From NCBI GenBank assembly GCA_946624335.1, contig CAMOSA010000006.1, forward strand, positions 1-29,536: a stretch of DNA of 29,536 nt. Reading direction: 5' to 3'. Origin of the DNA: an uncultured Prevotellaceae bacterium (GTDB lineage Bacteria > Bacteroidota > Bacteroidia > Bacteroidales > Bacteroidaceae). Shown here in pieces: positions 1-9,426 of this stretch. Position 1 is the first letter of the stretch. Each line of letters opens with the position of its first letter. Position numbers and translations under genes: made by a program. The notes below the pieces were generated by a model. The model was not told the DNA's origin, made no database searches, and was given only the letters and a program-made list of their open reading frames with translations.

Positions 1-1149
1 AACAAGCTGATTGCCTACCACCTCCTCGACCGTAAGGCCCTCTACAGCAAGCTCTACACCAATTGCACCATCTTCCGCAACGAAATCAACCCGACAGAGT
101 GGTACTCTACGATGCAACCTCTCTCGACGCTTAAGGTGGAGTACGTCTACGGTACCAATAAGTTCCGTGGACAGTCACAGATTCGTACGCTCTACCTCAA
201 CCGCATGTACGATCCCAACCGCCCGAACCTCACCAACCGCGGTGCCATCGTAAGTCAGACCGTCGGCGAAGGTCTCGTGCAGGAAGCTGTCAATGGTGTG
301 TACTACTACATCGACCGCCTCATCGACTACGGTGAGAACACCCACAACACAGTCTTCAACACCCGTATGCGTATCGACTTCTACGACATCTGGCCTGAAC
401 TGATGACCAACGACATCCGTACCTCTCGTACGGGTGAGGGCGACGCAACCACATCTAAGGATGCTGCTGCCCGCAACTACATCTTCCCGCAAGGCTATTT
501 CGATAATGTCGAGACCAACGAGGACGGTGACTTCATCTACCAAGGCTGCCGCAACTACTACTGGAGCTACGAGGGCGATGAATTTAACCTCCGTTCCGAT
601 GCTAACGTCTACGACATCACCTTCAACCTACCGTCCGTACCGACAGGACAATACCAGATCCGCCTCGGCTTCTGCCTTATCCCGACCCGTGGTATCGGTC
701 AGTTCTATGTCGATGGCGTGCCCCAGGGTATACCTCTCGATATGCGTGGCAACGGCGGTAACTTCTCTGGCGTATGGGAAACACGCGTCGGATGGCGCAG
801 CAACTACACCCAGCTCAGCGACGAAGAGAAGAACCAGACACGCAAGGACCTGGCCAACCAAGGATGGTTCTACGGTCCCAAGAGCGTACGTAATATCAGC
901 ACCGGCGGTGGCTCCGTCAAGGATGACAACCTGCTGAGCGCTTCCAACTCGTCGCCTTTCTGCAACAACAACGGCACCGTACGACGCCTCATCTACACAG
1001 GACCGCTGGACGGCAACGTGCAGCACACGATGCGTATCCGATCGGTCTATGCCGTCGGTGGCGCAGAGCTGATGTTCGACTACCTCGAAATCGTTCCTAA
1101 GAGCGTCTATGGTATCGAAGGCGACGGCAAGGGCGAGGACGACCTCTAA
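1..1149 (+). CDS. FAS1 (fasciclin) domain surface protein, 5' end outside window
   Basis: The frame is open from base 1 to the TAA at 1147-1149 (382 codons visible), so the start and any signal peptide lie upstream. The first 40 residues (KLIAYHLLDRKALYSKL, then a TMQPLSTLKVEY stretch) read like the end of a FAS1 domain, in which a short helix is followed by the hallmark hydrophobic strand. The rest is rich in Asn, Tyr and Gly. It ends in a beta-rich module (from about codon 185 to 375, including YQIRLGFCLIP, GQFYVDGVPQG and MFDYLEIVPKSVY) that resembles a galactose-binding-like sandwich; that is inference. It precedes a second FAS1 lipoprotein and a SusC/SusD pair, so it is probably a cell-surface lipoprotein of that complex. 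Ligand unknown. An internal ATG at 112 is not the true start, because homology-like sequence continues upstream of it. Confidence 0.8.
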   Translation, partial: NKLIAYHLLDRKALYSKLYTNCTIFRNEINPTEWYSTMQPLSTLKVEYVYGTNKFRGQSQIRTLYLNRMYDPNRPNLTNRGAIVSQTVGEGLVQEAVNGVYYYIDRLIDYGENTHNTVFNTRMRIDFYDIWPELMTNDIRTSRTGEGDATTSKDAAARNYIFPQGYFDNVETNEDGDFIYQGCRNYYWSYEGDEFNLRSDANVYDITFNLPSVPTGQYQIRLGFCLIPTRGIGQFYVDGVPQGIPLDMRGNGGNFSGVWETRVGWRSNYTQLSDEEKNQTRKDLANQGWFYGPKSVRNISTGGGSVKDDNLLSASNSSPFCNNNGTVRRLIYTGPLDGNVQHTMRIRSVYAVGGAELMFDYLEIVPKSVYGIEGDGKGEDDL

Positions 1150-1184
1150 TCGCGTATTCCACATCATTAAACGACTAAAACGTT

Positions 1185-3083
1185 ATGAAGACAAACAAAT
1201 ATATCATCCCGCTGGCCATCACCTTCGCCGCAGGCTCTGCCCTCATGCTGGGCGCCTGCTCCGACGAATGGGATGACCACTATGAGGGCAGCCTGGACTC
1301 ATCTGCTGACGCTCCTACACTCTACGAGCAGGTGAAGGCCGACCCTGACCTTAGCAATCTCTTGCGTGTCATTGACCACGTCGGCTACAAGGCTGTCCTT
1401 TCTTCGCCGCAGACACTGACGCTATGGGCACCCGTTATCACGTCGGCTCAGGCTGACAGCGTCATAAGCCTTTATGAGGTACAGAAGCGCCTGCTCGTGA
1501 CCTTGCCCGACGGTTCACAACGCAACACCAAGGATAAGGACAATACCGCCATCACGCAGTTCATGCAGAACCACATCGCGCTCTTCGGCCACTCCGTGAG
1601 CACGGCCTACAAGGATTCGATCCGCATGATGAACGGCAAGTATATGCTCCTGACCAGCAACGACCTCAATGGCGTACCTTTTGTCAAGAAGAACATCGTG
1701 GCGTCAAACGGCATCATGTTCAAGTTGGGTGAGAAGCAACCCTTCTTCCCGAACATACGCGAAGCCCTGTCCCTCGAGGACAAGCTCACAGGCGTTGCCG
1801 ACTACTACCGCCAGTTCGACCAGTACGAACTCGATGAGACCTCGTCCGTGCAGATGGGTGTCGTCGATGGAGAAATCGTCTACGCCGACTCCGTCACGAC
1901 GCTGACAAACCGCCTGTACAACACCCTCGGTTACATCCAGCGCGAAGACAGCTCCTATCTGTTCCTGGCTCCCTCCTACGAGGTATGGAAGCGCGATTCC
2001 ACGAAGTACCACACCTACTTCAACTACATCAACAGCATGGAGAACCGTGACTCCGTAGCCGGGCTGAATGCCAGCATGGGTGTCCTGCGCGGACGTCTGT
2101 TCAACATCAACCTCCAGCACAACAACTACGAGGATTCGTTGATCAATACATCTTACTACAACCACCCCGACTACTACGGCTTGAACGTCTTCTACAACCC
2201 GAAGAGCGCTTGGAATCCGGCCACGAACGAAGGTATCCTCGGCGGCCTGACGCCTCAGCGTTGCTCCAACGGTGTTCTCTATATGGATGAAGAGGGACGC
2301 ATCGACCCCAAGCTGACCTTCCTGCAGAACCGCTACATTCTCGGTTCCAGCATACGCTCACACAGCATACCCCAGCTGATGGTCAACTCCGAGCGTCAGC
2401 CCCAGGTTGCCATCACGACACACTATCTGCCCGATCAGGACTTTGTCGAATACGGCGACACCACCGTTGACATTTCGATGCTGAAGGAGAATTTCGTGGA
2501 GATTGCGCCCATCACCTATTCAGGTGTCACCAACCGCAACAGTTCCATCTACTTCACGCTGCCCAACACCGTATCGGGAATGTATTACAACGTGTACGTA
2601 GTCATGGTTCCACTCTACTGCGCTCAGGAAGGATACACCGAAGACCGCATCCGACCCACACGTTTCCATGTCTACTACAATGAGCGCCTGATGACGCCGC
2701 GAACCAACACGTCGCAGACCAACCCCAACGAGGATCCTGAGTTTGAGAGCCCCGACCGCGACCGTGCCCTGGCCTTACCCGAAGGCGAGACTCACGGCAG
2801 CGGCACCAACTTCGAGACCACGGGCGACCAGATCGACCTCATCTGCATCGACAAGGCACGACTCGCAACCGTCTCGGGCTACAATGCCTTCGGCAGCGTA
2901 TCGCCGACACAGCGCTATCGCCTGACGACCGACATTCGTCAATCGCAGCTCAACAACAACACGCACACGAACATCATGTATATCAATCGTGTGATCTATA
3001 TTCCGTTCGAGACAGAAGAGGAGGCGAAGAACTTCGACCTTAAGCTGTCTGACCTGTCTAACCTTAAAGAATATAAAGAATAA
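1185..3083 (+). CDS. FAS1 domain lipoprotein associated with SusC/SusD
   Basis: 632 aa. A lipoprotein signal peptide ends in the lipobox LGAC with Cys25 as lipid anchor. The acidic SDEWDD after the Cys fits export to the outer-membrane surface in Bacteroidetes. A FAS1-like segment at about residues 42-85 (TLYEQVKADPDLSNLLRVID, then TLTLWAPV) and a second partial one at about 190-275 (ending in YLFLAPSYEVWKRD) support the family. The C-terminal 200 residues form another predicted beta-rich region (IYFTLPNTVSGMYYNVYVVM). FAS1 domains in bacteria are associated with adhesion or glycan binding; the ligand here is unknown. The stop codon TAA shares its last base with the ATG of the SusC gene (TAATG), which predicts coupled translation. 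It follows the first FAS1 gene by 35 nt, in the same operon. Confidence 0.85.
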   Translation: MKTNKYIIPLAITFAAGSALMLGACSDEWDDHYEGSLDSSADAPTLYEQVKADPDLSNLLRVIDHVGYKAVLSSPQTLTLWAPVITSAQADSVISLYEVQKRLLVTLPDGSQRNTKDKDNTAITQFMQNHIALFGHSVSTAYKDSIRMMNGKYMLLTSNDLNGVPFVKKNIVASNGIMFKLGEKQPFFPNIREALSLEDKLTGVADYYRQFDQYELDETSSVQMGVVDGEIVYADSVTTLTNRLYNTLGYIQREDSSYLFLAPSYEVWKRDSTKYHTYFNYINSMENRDSVAGLNASMGVLRGRLFNINLQHNNYEDSLINTSYYNHPDYYGLNVFYNPKSAWNPATNEGILGGLTPQRCSNGVLYMDEEGRIDPKLTFLQNRYILGSSIRSHSIPQLMVNSERQPQVAITTHYLPDQDFVEYGDTTVDISMLKENFVEIAPITYSGVTNRNSSIYFTLPNTVSGMYYNVYVVMVPLYCAQEGYTEDRIRPTRFHVYYNERLMTPRTNTSQTNPNEDPEFESPDRDRALALPEGETHGSGTNFETTGDQIDLICIDKARLATVSGYNAFGSVSPTQRYRLTTDIRQSQLNNNTHTNIMYINRVIYIPFETEEEAKNFDLKLSDLSNLKEYKE

Positions 3084-6000
3084 TGAGAAAAGTTGGCTTA
3101 ATTTGTTTCTCCATGTTTCTGGCGTTGCCCTTGGCCGTCGTCGCTCAGGATGAGTTGATGGAGGAAGAAATCGATACGACGGAAGTCCGCCGTATCCACA
3201 AGACGACGAAGAAACAGGAGCCCACACGAGAGATCACAGGACGTGTCGTGAGCCAGCAGGATCACGCCCCCTTGGCCGGCGTACTGGTGCAAGCCACGGC
3301 AGGCGAAGGCCTGACAGGCGAGGACGGCAGCTTCACCATGAAAGTTCCCCTCTACTGCTCGGCCGTCAGTGTCACGATCCCAGGATATAATAAGGTACGC
3401 GTAGGACTCAACGAGAGTGGTCATCTGCGCGACATCGTCATGCAGAGCGAAGCAGCACGCGCACTCTATGGCGAGGATGACAACATCCTCAATAATGCCC
3501 AGGCTTCGGACTTCGGCTTCTCCAACTCTGTCAACATCACGTCAGAGATCCAGAGCAAGCTCGGAGCTGAAGTACGCATCAATGAGCGTAGCGGCATCAC
3601 CGGCATAGGTAGCTATATGCAAGTGAGCGGTGTCAACAGCTACATGACGAATGCCCAGCCGCTCGTCGTCATCGACGGTGTCATCACCGAGATGCAGTAC
3701 GGCCGTGAGATGATTCACTCCGGCTTCTACAACGACGTGCTTTCCAACTTCAACGTCAATGACATCGAGAGCGTCGAGGTGATGCGCAACGGTACGGCAA
3801 TTTATGGTGCCAAGGGTGCCAACGGCGTCATCATCATCAAGACGAAGCGTTGCAAGTCCATGGCTACACGCATCGACGCTATCGCCAGCGTTGGTATCGA
3901 GCTCATCCCGCGTCACTACAGCATGATGTCTGGCAAGGAGTACAAGACCTATGCCAGCGGACTGCTCAGCACGACAGGCACCAAGCTGCAGACCTTCAAG
4001 TTCCTCGACGAGAGAGCTTACAACCCAGCTGACCCATACAACTACAACTATTGGGTCAACAAGTACAACAACAACACCAACTGGGCCGACGAGATCTACA
4101 CCCAGGCCATCTCGCAGAACTATGGCCTGAGCATACAGGGCGGTGACGATGTCGCCAACTACATGCTCTCCATCGGCTATAACCATGCCGGTGAGACCAT
4201 CAAGGAAGGCAACTACAACCGCCTCAACATCCGATTCAACACGGACGTGAAGATTACCGACTGGATTGACTTCCGCTTCGACGCCTCGTTCAGCAACACC
4301 ACCCGCAAACTCTATGACACGGGCGCTCCTGAGGACTATGACAACAGCACCGTCACCAGCCTCAATTTCCTCTCCTATGCCAAGTCGCCGATGCTCAGCC
4401 CATACAGCTTCGTCGCCAGCTCCACAGGTCCTGGTATGGTCAACGACACCCACTTGGATATTGAAGACGAGGACTACCTCGCAGAGGTCAGCCAGCTGCG
4501 CGGCTCCAACTACGAGCTCGCCAACCCCCGGGCTATCCTCGAGTACGGTACGGCTCAGAATAAGAACTACTATGACAACTCCTTCCTGAGCCTCTCCGTC
4601 ACTCCCTCATGGCACCCCAACCAGCATCTCAAGTTCAGCTCGCTCTTCAGCTATTCGCTGGTCAACACCAACGAGAAGCGTTATATCCCGATGAATGGTG
4701 TTCCACGCTTCTGGGTCGCCAGCTTCCACCAGTTTATGGACAACATGATCGGTTCGCTCTATAGCAAGCAGAACGATGTCCTCAGCGACACCAAGGTGGA
4801 ATGGAAGAACCGCTACAATGCTCATAGCATCGAATTGCTCGGAGGCTTCCGCTTCATCAACCAGAGCTACACTCTCACCCGCCAGACGGGCTACAATACG
4901 GGTAACGACAAGACCCCGCTCATCTCCAGCACCGACCAGAAGCAGATTGGCGGTAATATCGAGAACTGGGCCACACTCTCGTGGTACGCTCAGGCTCGCT
5001 ACAACTATGCCAACCGCTACTACCTCCAGGGTGATGTCGCCATGGAGACGAACTCACAGTTCGGCCACGATGCCAAGAGCGGCCTTAAGCTCTTCGGCGT
5101 GGCATGGGGTATCTTCCCCAGCCTCCAGGCCGGATGGATCGTCAGCAACGAGAAGTGGTTTGATGTCAAGGGCATCGACTATTTGAAGGTGACGGCAGGC
5201 TACGGCCTCAGCGGTAACGACGCCCTCCCCTACGACGCTTCACACAGCTACTTCAAGAGCACGATCTTCCAGGGACAGGTGCCTGGCCTCAGCCTCGAGA
5301 ATATCGGTAACACCGAGCTTCAGTGGGAGACGACAGGCCGCCTCAATGCCGGCATCGAAGGACGCTTCCTCAACAACCGGCTCGGTGCTGGCTTCAACTT
5401 CTACAAGAGCTGGACCAACAACCTGCTGACGCTGCGTTCGCTCAACTTCCTGACCGGTATCGAGCAGAACTGGAGCAATGGCGGCAGCCTTGAGAACACA
5501 GGCTTCGACGTCAACCTGACCGGGCACATCATCTCCGGCAACAAGTGGAACTGGAGCGTCGGTGCAAGCCTCGGACACTATGTCAATGAGCTCACTGAGC
5601 TGCCCGACGGCGAACAGTACGACGACAACCAGGTTCTCGGTGCAACCATCCGCAGTCAGGTCGGACAATCCATCAACAAGTTCTTTGGCCTGAAGACCGA
5701 CAACACCAAGAACGGAACCATCGTCTATGCCACCAGCGAGGAAGCTGCTGCCGACGGTCTCTACCGTCTGCATGCTGACGGCGTCACCAAGGACTACTTC
5801 GCTGCAGGTGATGTCAAGTACAAAGACCTCGACGGCAACGGTGAGATCAACGACAACGACCGCACATTCATCGGCGATGCCAACCCCGACATCTATGGTA
5901 ATTTCTGGACCACGCTCAGCTACCGCAACCTTACGCTCGACGCCAGCTTCAACTACAGCCTCGGCAACGACGTCTACAACTATATGCGTCAGCAGCTCGA

Positions 6001-6373
6001 GTCCGGCAGCCGCTTCATGAACCAGACATCGGCCATGACAGGACGCTGGACCTACGAAGGTCAGGTCACCGACATCCCGCGTGCCACCTTCGGCGATCCC
6101 ATGGGCAACAGCGCCTTCTCCGACCGTTGGATCGAGGACGGCAGCTACCTGCGCCTGAAGCAGGTCACGCTGAGCTACAAGTTGCCCATCAACAACACCT
6201 ACATCCAGGGTATCACCGTCTGGGCTCGCGCCACCAACCTCTTCACCCTGACCAAGTATCTGGGTATCAACCCCGAGTTCTCGATGGGCAATAATGTGCT
6301 CTACCAAGGCATCGACCGTGGTCTCCTCTCCTCGGGCCGTACCTTCAACCTCGGTGTCAAGATCAACCTCTAA
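3083..6373 (+). CDS. SusC/RagA-type TonB-linked outer membrane transporter
   Basis: 1096 aa, the usual size for the family. A type I signal peptide ends near residue 21 (LAVVA then QDE). A carboxypeptidase-regulatory-like beta domain spans about residues 50-120 (ITGRVVSQQDHAPLAGVLVQ). The plug follows at about 140-255, with the family motifs PLVVIDGV and IESVEVMRNGTAIYGAKGAN and the strand GVIIIKTKR. The remainder is a 22-strand-type barrel rich in aromatic residues that ends in TFNLGVKINL. It would import a ligand captured by the SusD protein using TonB energy across the outer membrane. A charged linker (residues 23-48) precedes the regulatory domain; no STN domain is seen. Start ATG overlaps the previous stop by one base. 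The substrate cannot be read from sequence; neither a sigma/anti-sigma pair nor a hybrid sensor is visible in the window. Confidence 0.95.
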   Translation: MRKVGLICFSMFLALPLAVVAQDELMEEEIDTTEVRRIHKTTKKQEPTREITGRVVSQQDHAPLAGVLVQATAGEGLTGEDGSFTMKVPLYCSAVSVTIPGYNKVRVGLNESGHLRDIVMQSEAARALYGEDDNILNNAQASDFGFSNSVNITSEIQSKLGAEVRINERSGITGIGSYMQVSGVNSYMTNAQPLVVIDGVITEMQYGREMIHSGFYNDVLSNFNVNDIESVEVMRNGTAIYGAKGANGVIIIKTKRCKSMATRIDAIASVGIELIPRHYSMMSGKEYKTYASGLLSTTGTKLQTFKFLDERAYNPADPYNYNYWVNKYNNNTNWADEIYTQAISQNYGLSIQGGDDVANYMLSIGYNHAGETIKEGNYNRLNIRFNTDVKITDWIDFRFDASFSNTTRKLYDTGAPEDYDNSTVTSLNFLSYAKSPMLSPYSFVASSTGPGMVNDTHLDIEDEDYLAEVSQLRGSNYELANPRAILEYGTAQNKNYYDNSFLSLSVTPSWHPNQHLKFSSLFSYSLVNTNEKRYIPMNGVPRFWVASFHQFMDNMIGSLYSKQNDVLSDTKVEWKNRYNAHSIELLGGFRFINQSYTLTRQTGYNTGNDKTPLISSTDQKQIGGNIENWATLSWYAQARYNYANRYYLQGDVAMETNSQFGHDAKSGLKLFGVAWGIFPSLQAGWIVSNEKWFDVKGIDYLKVTAGYGLSGNDALPYDASHSYFKSTIFQGQVPGLSLENIGNTELQWETTGRLNAGIEGRFLNNRLGAGFNFYKSWTNNLLTLRSLNFLTGIEQNWSNGGSLENTGFDVNLTGHIISGNKWNWSVGASLGHYVNELTELPDGEQYDDNQVLGATIRSQVGQSINKFFGLKTDNTKNGTIVYATSEEAAADGLYRLHADGVTKDYFAAGDVKYKDLDGNGEINDNDRTFIGDANPDIYGNFWTTLSYRNLTLDASFNYSLGNDVYNYMRQQLESGSRFMNQTSAMTGRWTYEGQVTDIPRATFGDPMGNSAFSDRWIEDGSYLRLKQVTLSYKLPINNTYIQGITVWARATNLFTLTKYLGINPEFSMGNNVLYQGIDRGLLSSGRTFNLGVKINL

Positions 6374-6425
6374 AGACGTTAAACAGCAAAACGCTAAACG
6401 TTAAACGTTAAACGAACATAAAGAT
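6374..6425 (+). repeat. heptamer-like tract in the susC-susD spacer
   Basis: The 52-nt spacer is built almost wholly from degenerate copies of ACGTTAA at 7-8-nt spacing (ACGTTAA, ACAGCAA, AACGCTAA, ACGTTAA, ACGTTAA). It is AT-rich and ends 6 nt before the susD ATG. It has the same period as the TCAACCC-type tracts elsewhere in the window but a different base composition. Confidence 0.6.
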
Positions 6426-8609
6426 ATGAAACAGCTAAAATATCTCATCGCCATCGGTTGTGTCTGCTGCTGCGCCACAGCAGCCTTCACCTCCTGCGAC
6501 GATATGCTCGAGATGGGCAATGACGATATCCTCTATGCCGACAAGAATCACCTGACTTCGGCCAACGACACCGTCAACTCCTACGTCGGTATTCTCGTAC
6601 AGCTACAGAAGATTGCCATCCGCACCAATCTCTTCGGCGAACTGCGCGGCGACCTCGTCAACGTCAATGCCAACGCCAACGCCAACCTCAAGGCTATTGC
6701 CAACTTCACCGTCGATGACAACAATACGTACAACAACCCTCGTGACTACTACTCTGTCATCAACAACTGCAATTACTATCTGGCCAACGCCGATACGACG
6801 TTGCGCGAGTCACGCTACATGACCGGCTCCACGTCCGACTTCTATGTCTTCCGTTCCGAGTATGTCGCCGTGCGGGCCATCCGCGCATGGCTCTACCTTC
6901 AGCTCGGCCAGATCTATGGCGAAAACATTCCTCTCGTGACCGAGCCCATCCTCTCCCTCGACGATGCCAATCAGGCCTTGGAGAAGGCTCCGAAGAAGAA
7001 CCTCAGCGGCATCTGCGACTACTTCATCGAAGACCTCAAGCCCTACGTCCCGTGGTTCAACTATTTCTTCCATTCCAACGGCTACAACAGCCACATGCCG
7101 GCCCGCATGAGCGTCTTCCCCGTCTCCCTTGTCCTCGGCGACCTCTACCTATGGTCCGCCTCGCTCAAGCAAGACCCGATGCTCGCACGCGAAGCGGCCA
7201 AATGCTACTACGACTACATCGACTGGACCCCCAACGGCAAGAACTCCAACAACAGCTTCAAGCGTAAGAATGTCATCAAGAGTGATGCCACGAGTTGGAC
7301 CACGGGTAGTCTCTCCACCGGCAATTTCAGCGTCACACCTGGAGGCCACGACGGCAGCTGGTTCGGCACCTCCGTCTTCGGAACACCCTCAGCCGAAGTC
7401 ATCACAGCCATTGGCATGGACTCCGCATCGGCCGAGGGTCACTTCAACGAGCTCCGATATCTCTATTCCTACAATATGGACGAGAGCGACGTCGAGGCCA
7501 GCTTCTCACCGTCTAAGGCCTGCACCAGCTACAGCGACAGTCAGGTCTACTACGACTACTACATCAACGCAGGCAACATCAACTTCGTAACCGTAACCTC
7601 CAGCCAGCTCACCGAAGATCAGATCAACGGTCACTACGTCGGCGACCTCCGTCTTGGAACCACCTTCTCCCAGCGACAAGGACAGGACATGATGTATCAG
7701 ATGATTTACAAGACCTACTACCCACAGGACGTCATCATCTACCGCACCGGAGACGTCTACCTCCGAATGGCCGAGGCACTCAACTATGCAGGCTTCCCCA
7801 AGTTTGCACTCGCCATCCTCACCATCGGCCTCGACAACAATGTCATCAACGGTTACGTCATGCCTGAGTGCACGACGCCCCAGGACAGCGCATTCGTCAA
7901 GTACTTCGACTTCAACGTCAACTACTACGTGACGCGTGCCACGTCCTACAGCAGCCGCTCGCTCATTATTGACTACAGCACGAACAACAGCACGGTCAAC
8001 CAGATCGGTCTCCATCAGCGCGGCAGCGGCTGGGCCTTCGACAACCCCTACTACTACCCCGCCGAGACCGATATGCCGGCTAACTTCGACCATTTCCCCG
8101 AACCCGTCCTGAGCTACAATAGCGAGTACGCCACCAACACCAAGGCAGAGACCTACCTCGAGAACATCCTTTCCGTCAATCAGGAGTTGGCCGACCAGAT
8201 GGCGGCCGAGACCGCTACCACAATCCCCAATCTCGCAGACGAAGAGGCTTACGCCAACAACCGCGCTAAGCTCGACGCAGTCGAAGCCTTCGAACAGGCA
8301 CTCATCGACTACGCCACCCAACTTGCTCAACAGCATGAACAGGACGTCGCCGTATGGTACCGCGACTATGGTGTGCCTCAGGTGCGCACGCGACAGATTG
8401 AAGTCGTCGACAGCCTTCTCGACATCGAGTCGGCACTCGAGACGTGCTTCGAAGGATTCCGCTTCGGCTATCTCATGCGTGACGCCGAGCGCAAGGGCGA
8501 CCCAACCGTACTCGCCAAGCGCGTTGCCAAGCGTGACGAGTCGCTCCTCGGACTGCTCTCCAACAAGCAGAACTGGTTCATCCGCTGGAACGGACAGATC
8601 GGCAAATAA
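6426..8609 (+). CDS. SusD/RagB-type outer membrane lipoprotein
   Basis: 727 aa. The lipoprotein signal has the lipobox FTSC with Cys24 as anchor; the hydrophobic core unusually contains a Cys cluster (CVCCC). N-terminal helices typical of SusD follow (NDTVNSYVGILVQLQKIAIR, then FGELRGDLVNV), and AVRAIRAWLYLQLGQIYGENIPLVTEP is the recognisable TPR-like SusD signature at about residues 145-175. The C-terminal signature ETCFEGFRFGYLMRDAERKGDP is at about 675-700. The protein is longer than the common 500-600 aa; an extra charged, Ala-rich helical segment at about 580-660 (NRAKLDAVEAFEQALIDYATQ) probably accounts for this. It should sit as a lid on the SusC transporter encoded just upstream and bind the ligand on the cell surface. 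Tandem hairpins follow the stop codon. Confidence 0.93.
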   Translation: MKQLKYLIAIGCVCCCATAAFTSCDDMLEMGNDDILYADKNHLTSANDTVNSYVGILVQLQKIAIRTNLFGELRGDLVNVNANANANLKAIANFTVDDNNTYNNPRDYYSVINNCNYYLANADTTLRESRYMTGSTSDFYVFRSEYVAVRAIRAWLYLQLGQIYGENIPLVTEPILSLDDANQALEKAPKKNLSGICDYFIEDLKPYVPWFNYFFHSNGYNSHMPARMSVFPVSLVLGDLYLWSASLKQDPMLAREAAKCYYDYIDWTPNGKNSNNSFKRKNVIKSDATSWTTGSLSTGNFSVTPGGHDGSWFGTSVFGTPSAEVITAIGMDSASAEGHFNELRYLYSYNMDESDVEASFSPSKACTSYSDSQVYYDYYINAGNINFVTVTSSQLTEDQINGHYVGDLRLGTTFSQRQGQDMMYQMIYKTYYPQDVIIYRTGDVYLRMAEALNYAGFPKFALAILTIGLDNNVINGYVMPECTTPQDSAFVKYFDFNVNYYVTRATSYSSRSLIIDYSTNNSTVNQIGLHQRGSGWAFDNPYYYPAETDMPANFDHFPEPVLSYNSEYATNTKAETYLENILSVNQELADQMAAETATTIPNLADEEAYANNRAKLDAVEAFEQALIDYATQLAQQHEQDVAVWYRDYGVPQVRTRQIEVVDSLLDIESALETCFEGFRFGYLMRDAERKGDPTVLAKRVAKRDESLLGLLSNKQNWFIRWNGQIGK

Positions 8610-8625
8610 GCCCTCACCCTATGAT

Positions 8626-8690
8626 AGGATTACGCTCTCCAGCGTATCCTCTGCCACAGCAGCTACAGCATCCCCTGTAGCTGCTGTTTG
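8626..8690 (+). terminator. tandem hairpins ending the FAS1-susCD operon
   Basis: Two hairpins lie directly after the susD stop. The first pairs 8626-8636 with 8641-8650 (AGGAT-T-ACGCT with AGCGTATCCT, one bulge, loop CTCC). The second is a perfect 13-bp stem, 8656-8668 with 8675-8687 (ACAGCAGCTACAG / CTGTAGCTGCTGT) around a 6-nt loop, followed by only TT-G and then a T7 run at 8705-8711. The position and stem strength support transcription termination; the short T-tract makes it atypical. Confidence 0.75.
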
Positions 8691-8744
8691 CATCATAGAC
8701 ATCGTTTTTTTGCTGAAACATCATGGAAACAGGAAAAAGATTCG

Positions 8745-8752
8745 TATCTTTG
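8745..8752 (+). promoter_or_regulatory. Bacteroidetes -7 element of flavoprotein-fucosidase unit
   Basis: TATCTTTG matches the -7 consensus TAnnTTTG and lies 29 nt before the ATG at 8782. No TTTG -33 element is seen at the standard 19-21-nt spacing; the nearest upstream TTTG (8709-8712) is too far. The call rests on the -7 motif and on the terminator just upstream. Confidence 0.55.
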
Positions 8753-8781
8753 CAGACGAAATCCTTAAATAACTCACGAAT

Positions 8782-9399
8782 ATGAAAGTCCTATTGATCA
8801 ATGGCAGCCCGCGCGAGAACGGCAACACCTACTGCGCCCTCAACGAGGTCGCAAAGACCCTCAACGAGGAGGGCGTCGAGACCATCATCGTACAACTCGG
8901 CAAGAAACCGGTCCCCGGATGCATCGCCTGCGGAATGTGTGGGCGCAGTGGACGATGCACCTTCCACGACGACCCCTACTACGGCGTCCTGCGTGCCGTC
9001 AAGGACGGCATCGACGGCCTCATCGTTGGGTCGCCCGTCTACTATGGCGGACCCAACGGTTCGCTGTGTGCCCTGCTCGACCGTGTCTTCTATTCGCTCG
9101 GAAAAGACCTGCAGTACAAGCCCGCAGCCTCCGTCGTCGTCTGCCGAAGAGGGGGCGCCTCAGCGGCTTTTGACCGCTTGAACAAGTATTTCACCATCAC
9201 CAATATGCCTCTCGTCTCCTCGCAGTACTGGAACATGGTCTACGGCCAGACACCCGGACAGGCCAAGGAGGACGAGGAGGGGATGCAGACCATGCGAACC
9301 CTCGCACGCAATATGGCATGGATGATCAAGAAGCTGAACGGCGCTGACAGCCCACAGCCAACGGCTGAGCCCCGCGTGTGGACCAATTTCATCCGCTGA
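8782..9399 (+). CDS. flavodoxin-fold NAD(P)H:FMN reductase, iron-sulfur flavoprotein type
   Basis: 205 aa, cytoplasmic. The start MKVLLINGSPRENGNT is the FMN phosphate-binding loop of the NADPH-dependent FMN reductase/flavodoxin-like fold. Cys47, Cys50, Cys53 and Cys59 form the compact C-x2-C-x2-C-x5-C pattern that binds a 4Fe-4S cluster in Isf-type flavoproteins (family pattern CX2CX2CX4-7C). GSPVYYGGPNGSLCALLDRVF (residues 78-98) is the second conserved flavin-binding segment. Members of this family move electrons between ferredoxin-like donors and small acceptors; the partner here is unknown. The gene has its own -7 promoter element and is followed after 27 nt by the fucosidase gene, so the two probably share a transcript, an unexpected combination. 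Confidence 0.88.
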   Translation: MKVLLINGSPRENGNTYCALNEVAKTLNEEGVETIIVQLGKKPVPGCIACGMCGRSGRCTFHDDPYYGVLRAVKDGIDGLIVGSPVYYGGPNGSLCALLDRVFYSLGKDLQYKPAASVVVCRRGGASAAFDRLNKYFTITNMPLVSSQYWNMVYGQTPGQAKEDEEGMQTMRTLARNMAWMIKKLNGADSPQPTAEPRVWTNFIR

Positions 9400-9426
9400 A
9401 CACTCATCACCCAATCGCACAAGATC

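Noticed and set aside
3542..4453. 303-codon minus-strand frame
   Set aside because: Antisense shadow of the SusC-like gene with biased composition and no motif.
5240..6307. 355-codon minus-strand frame under the SusC gene
   Set aside because: Val/Asp/Glu-rich shadow typical of the antisense of GC-rich barrel genes; the + strand product is certain.
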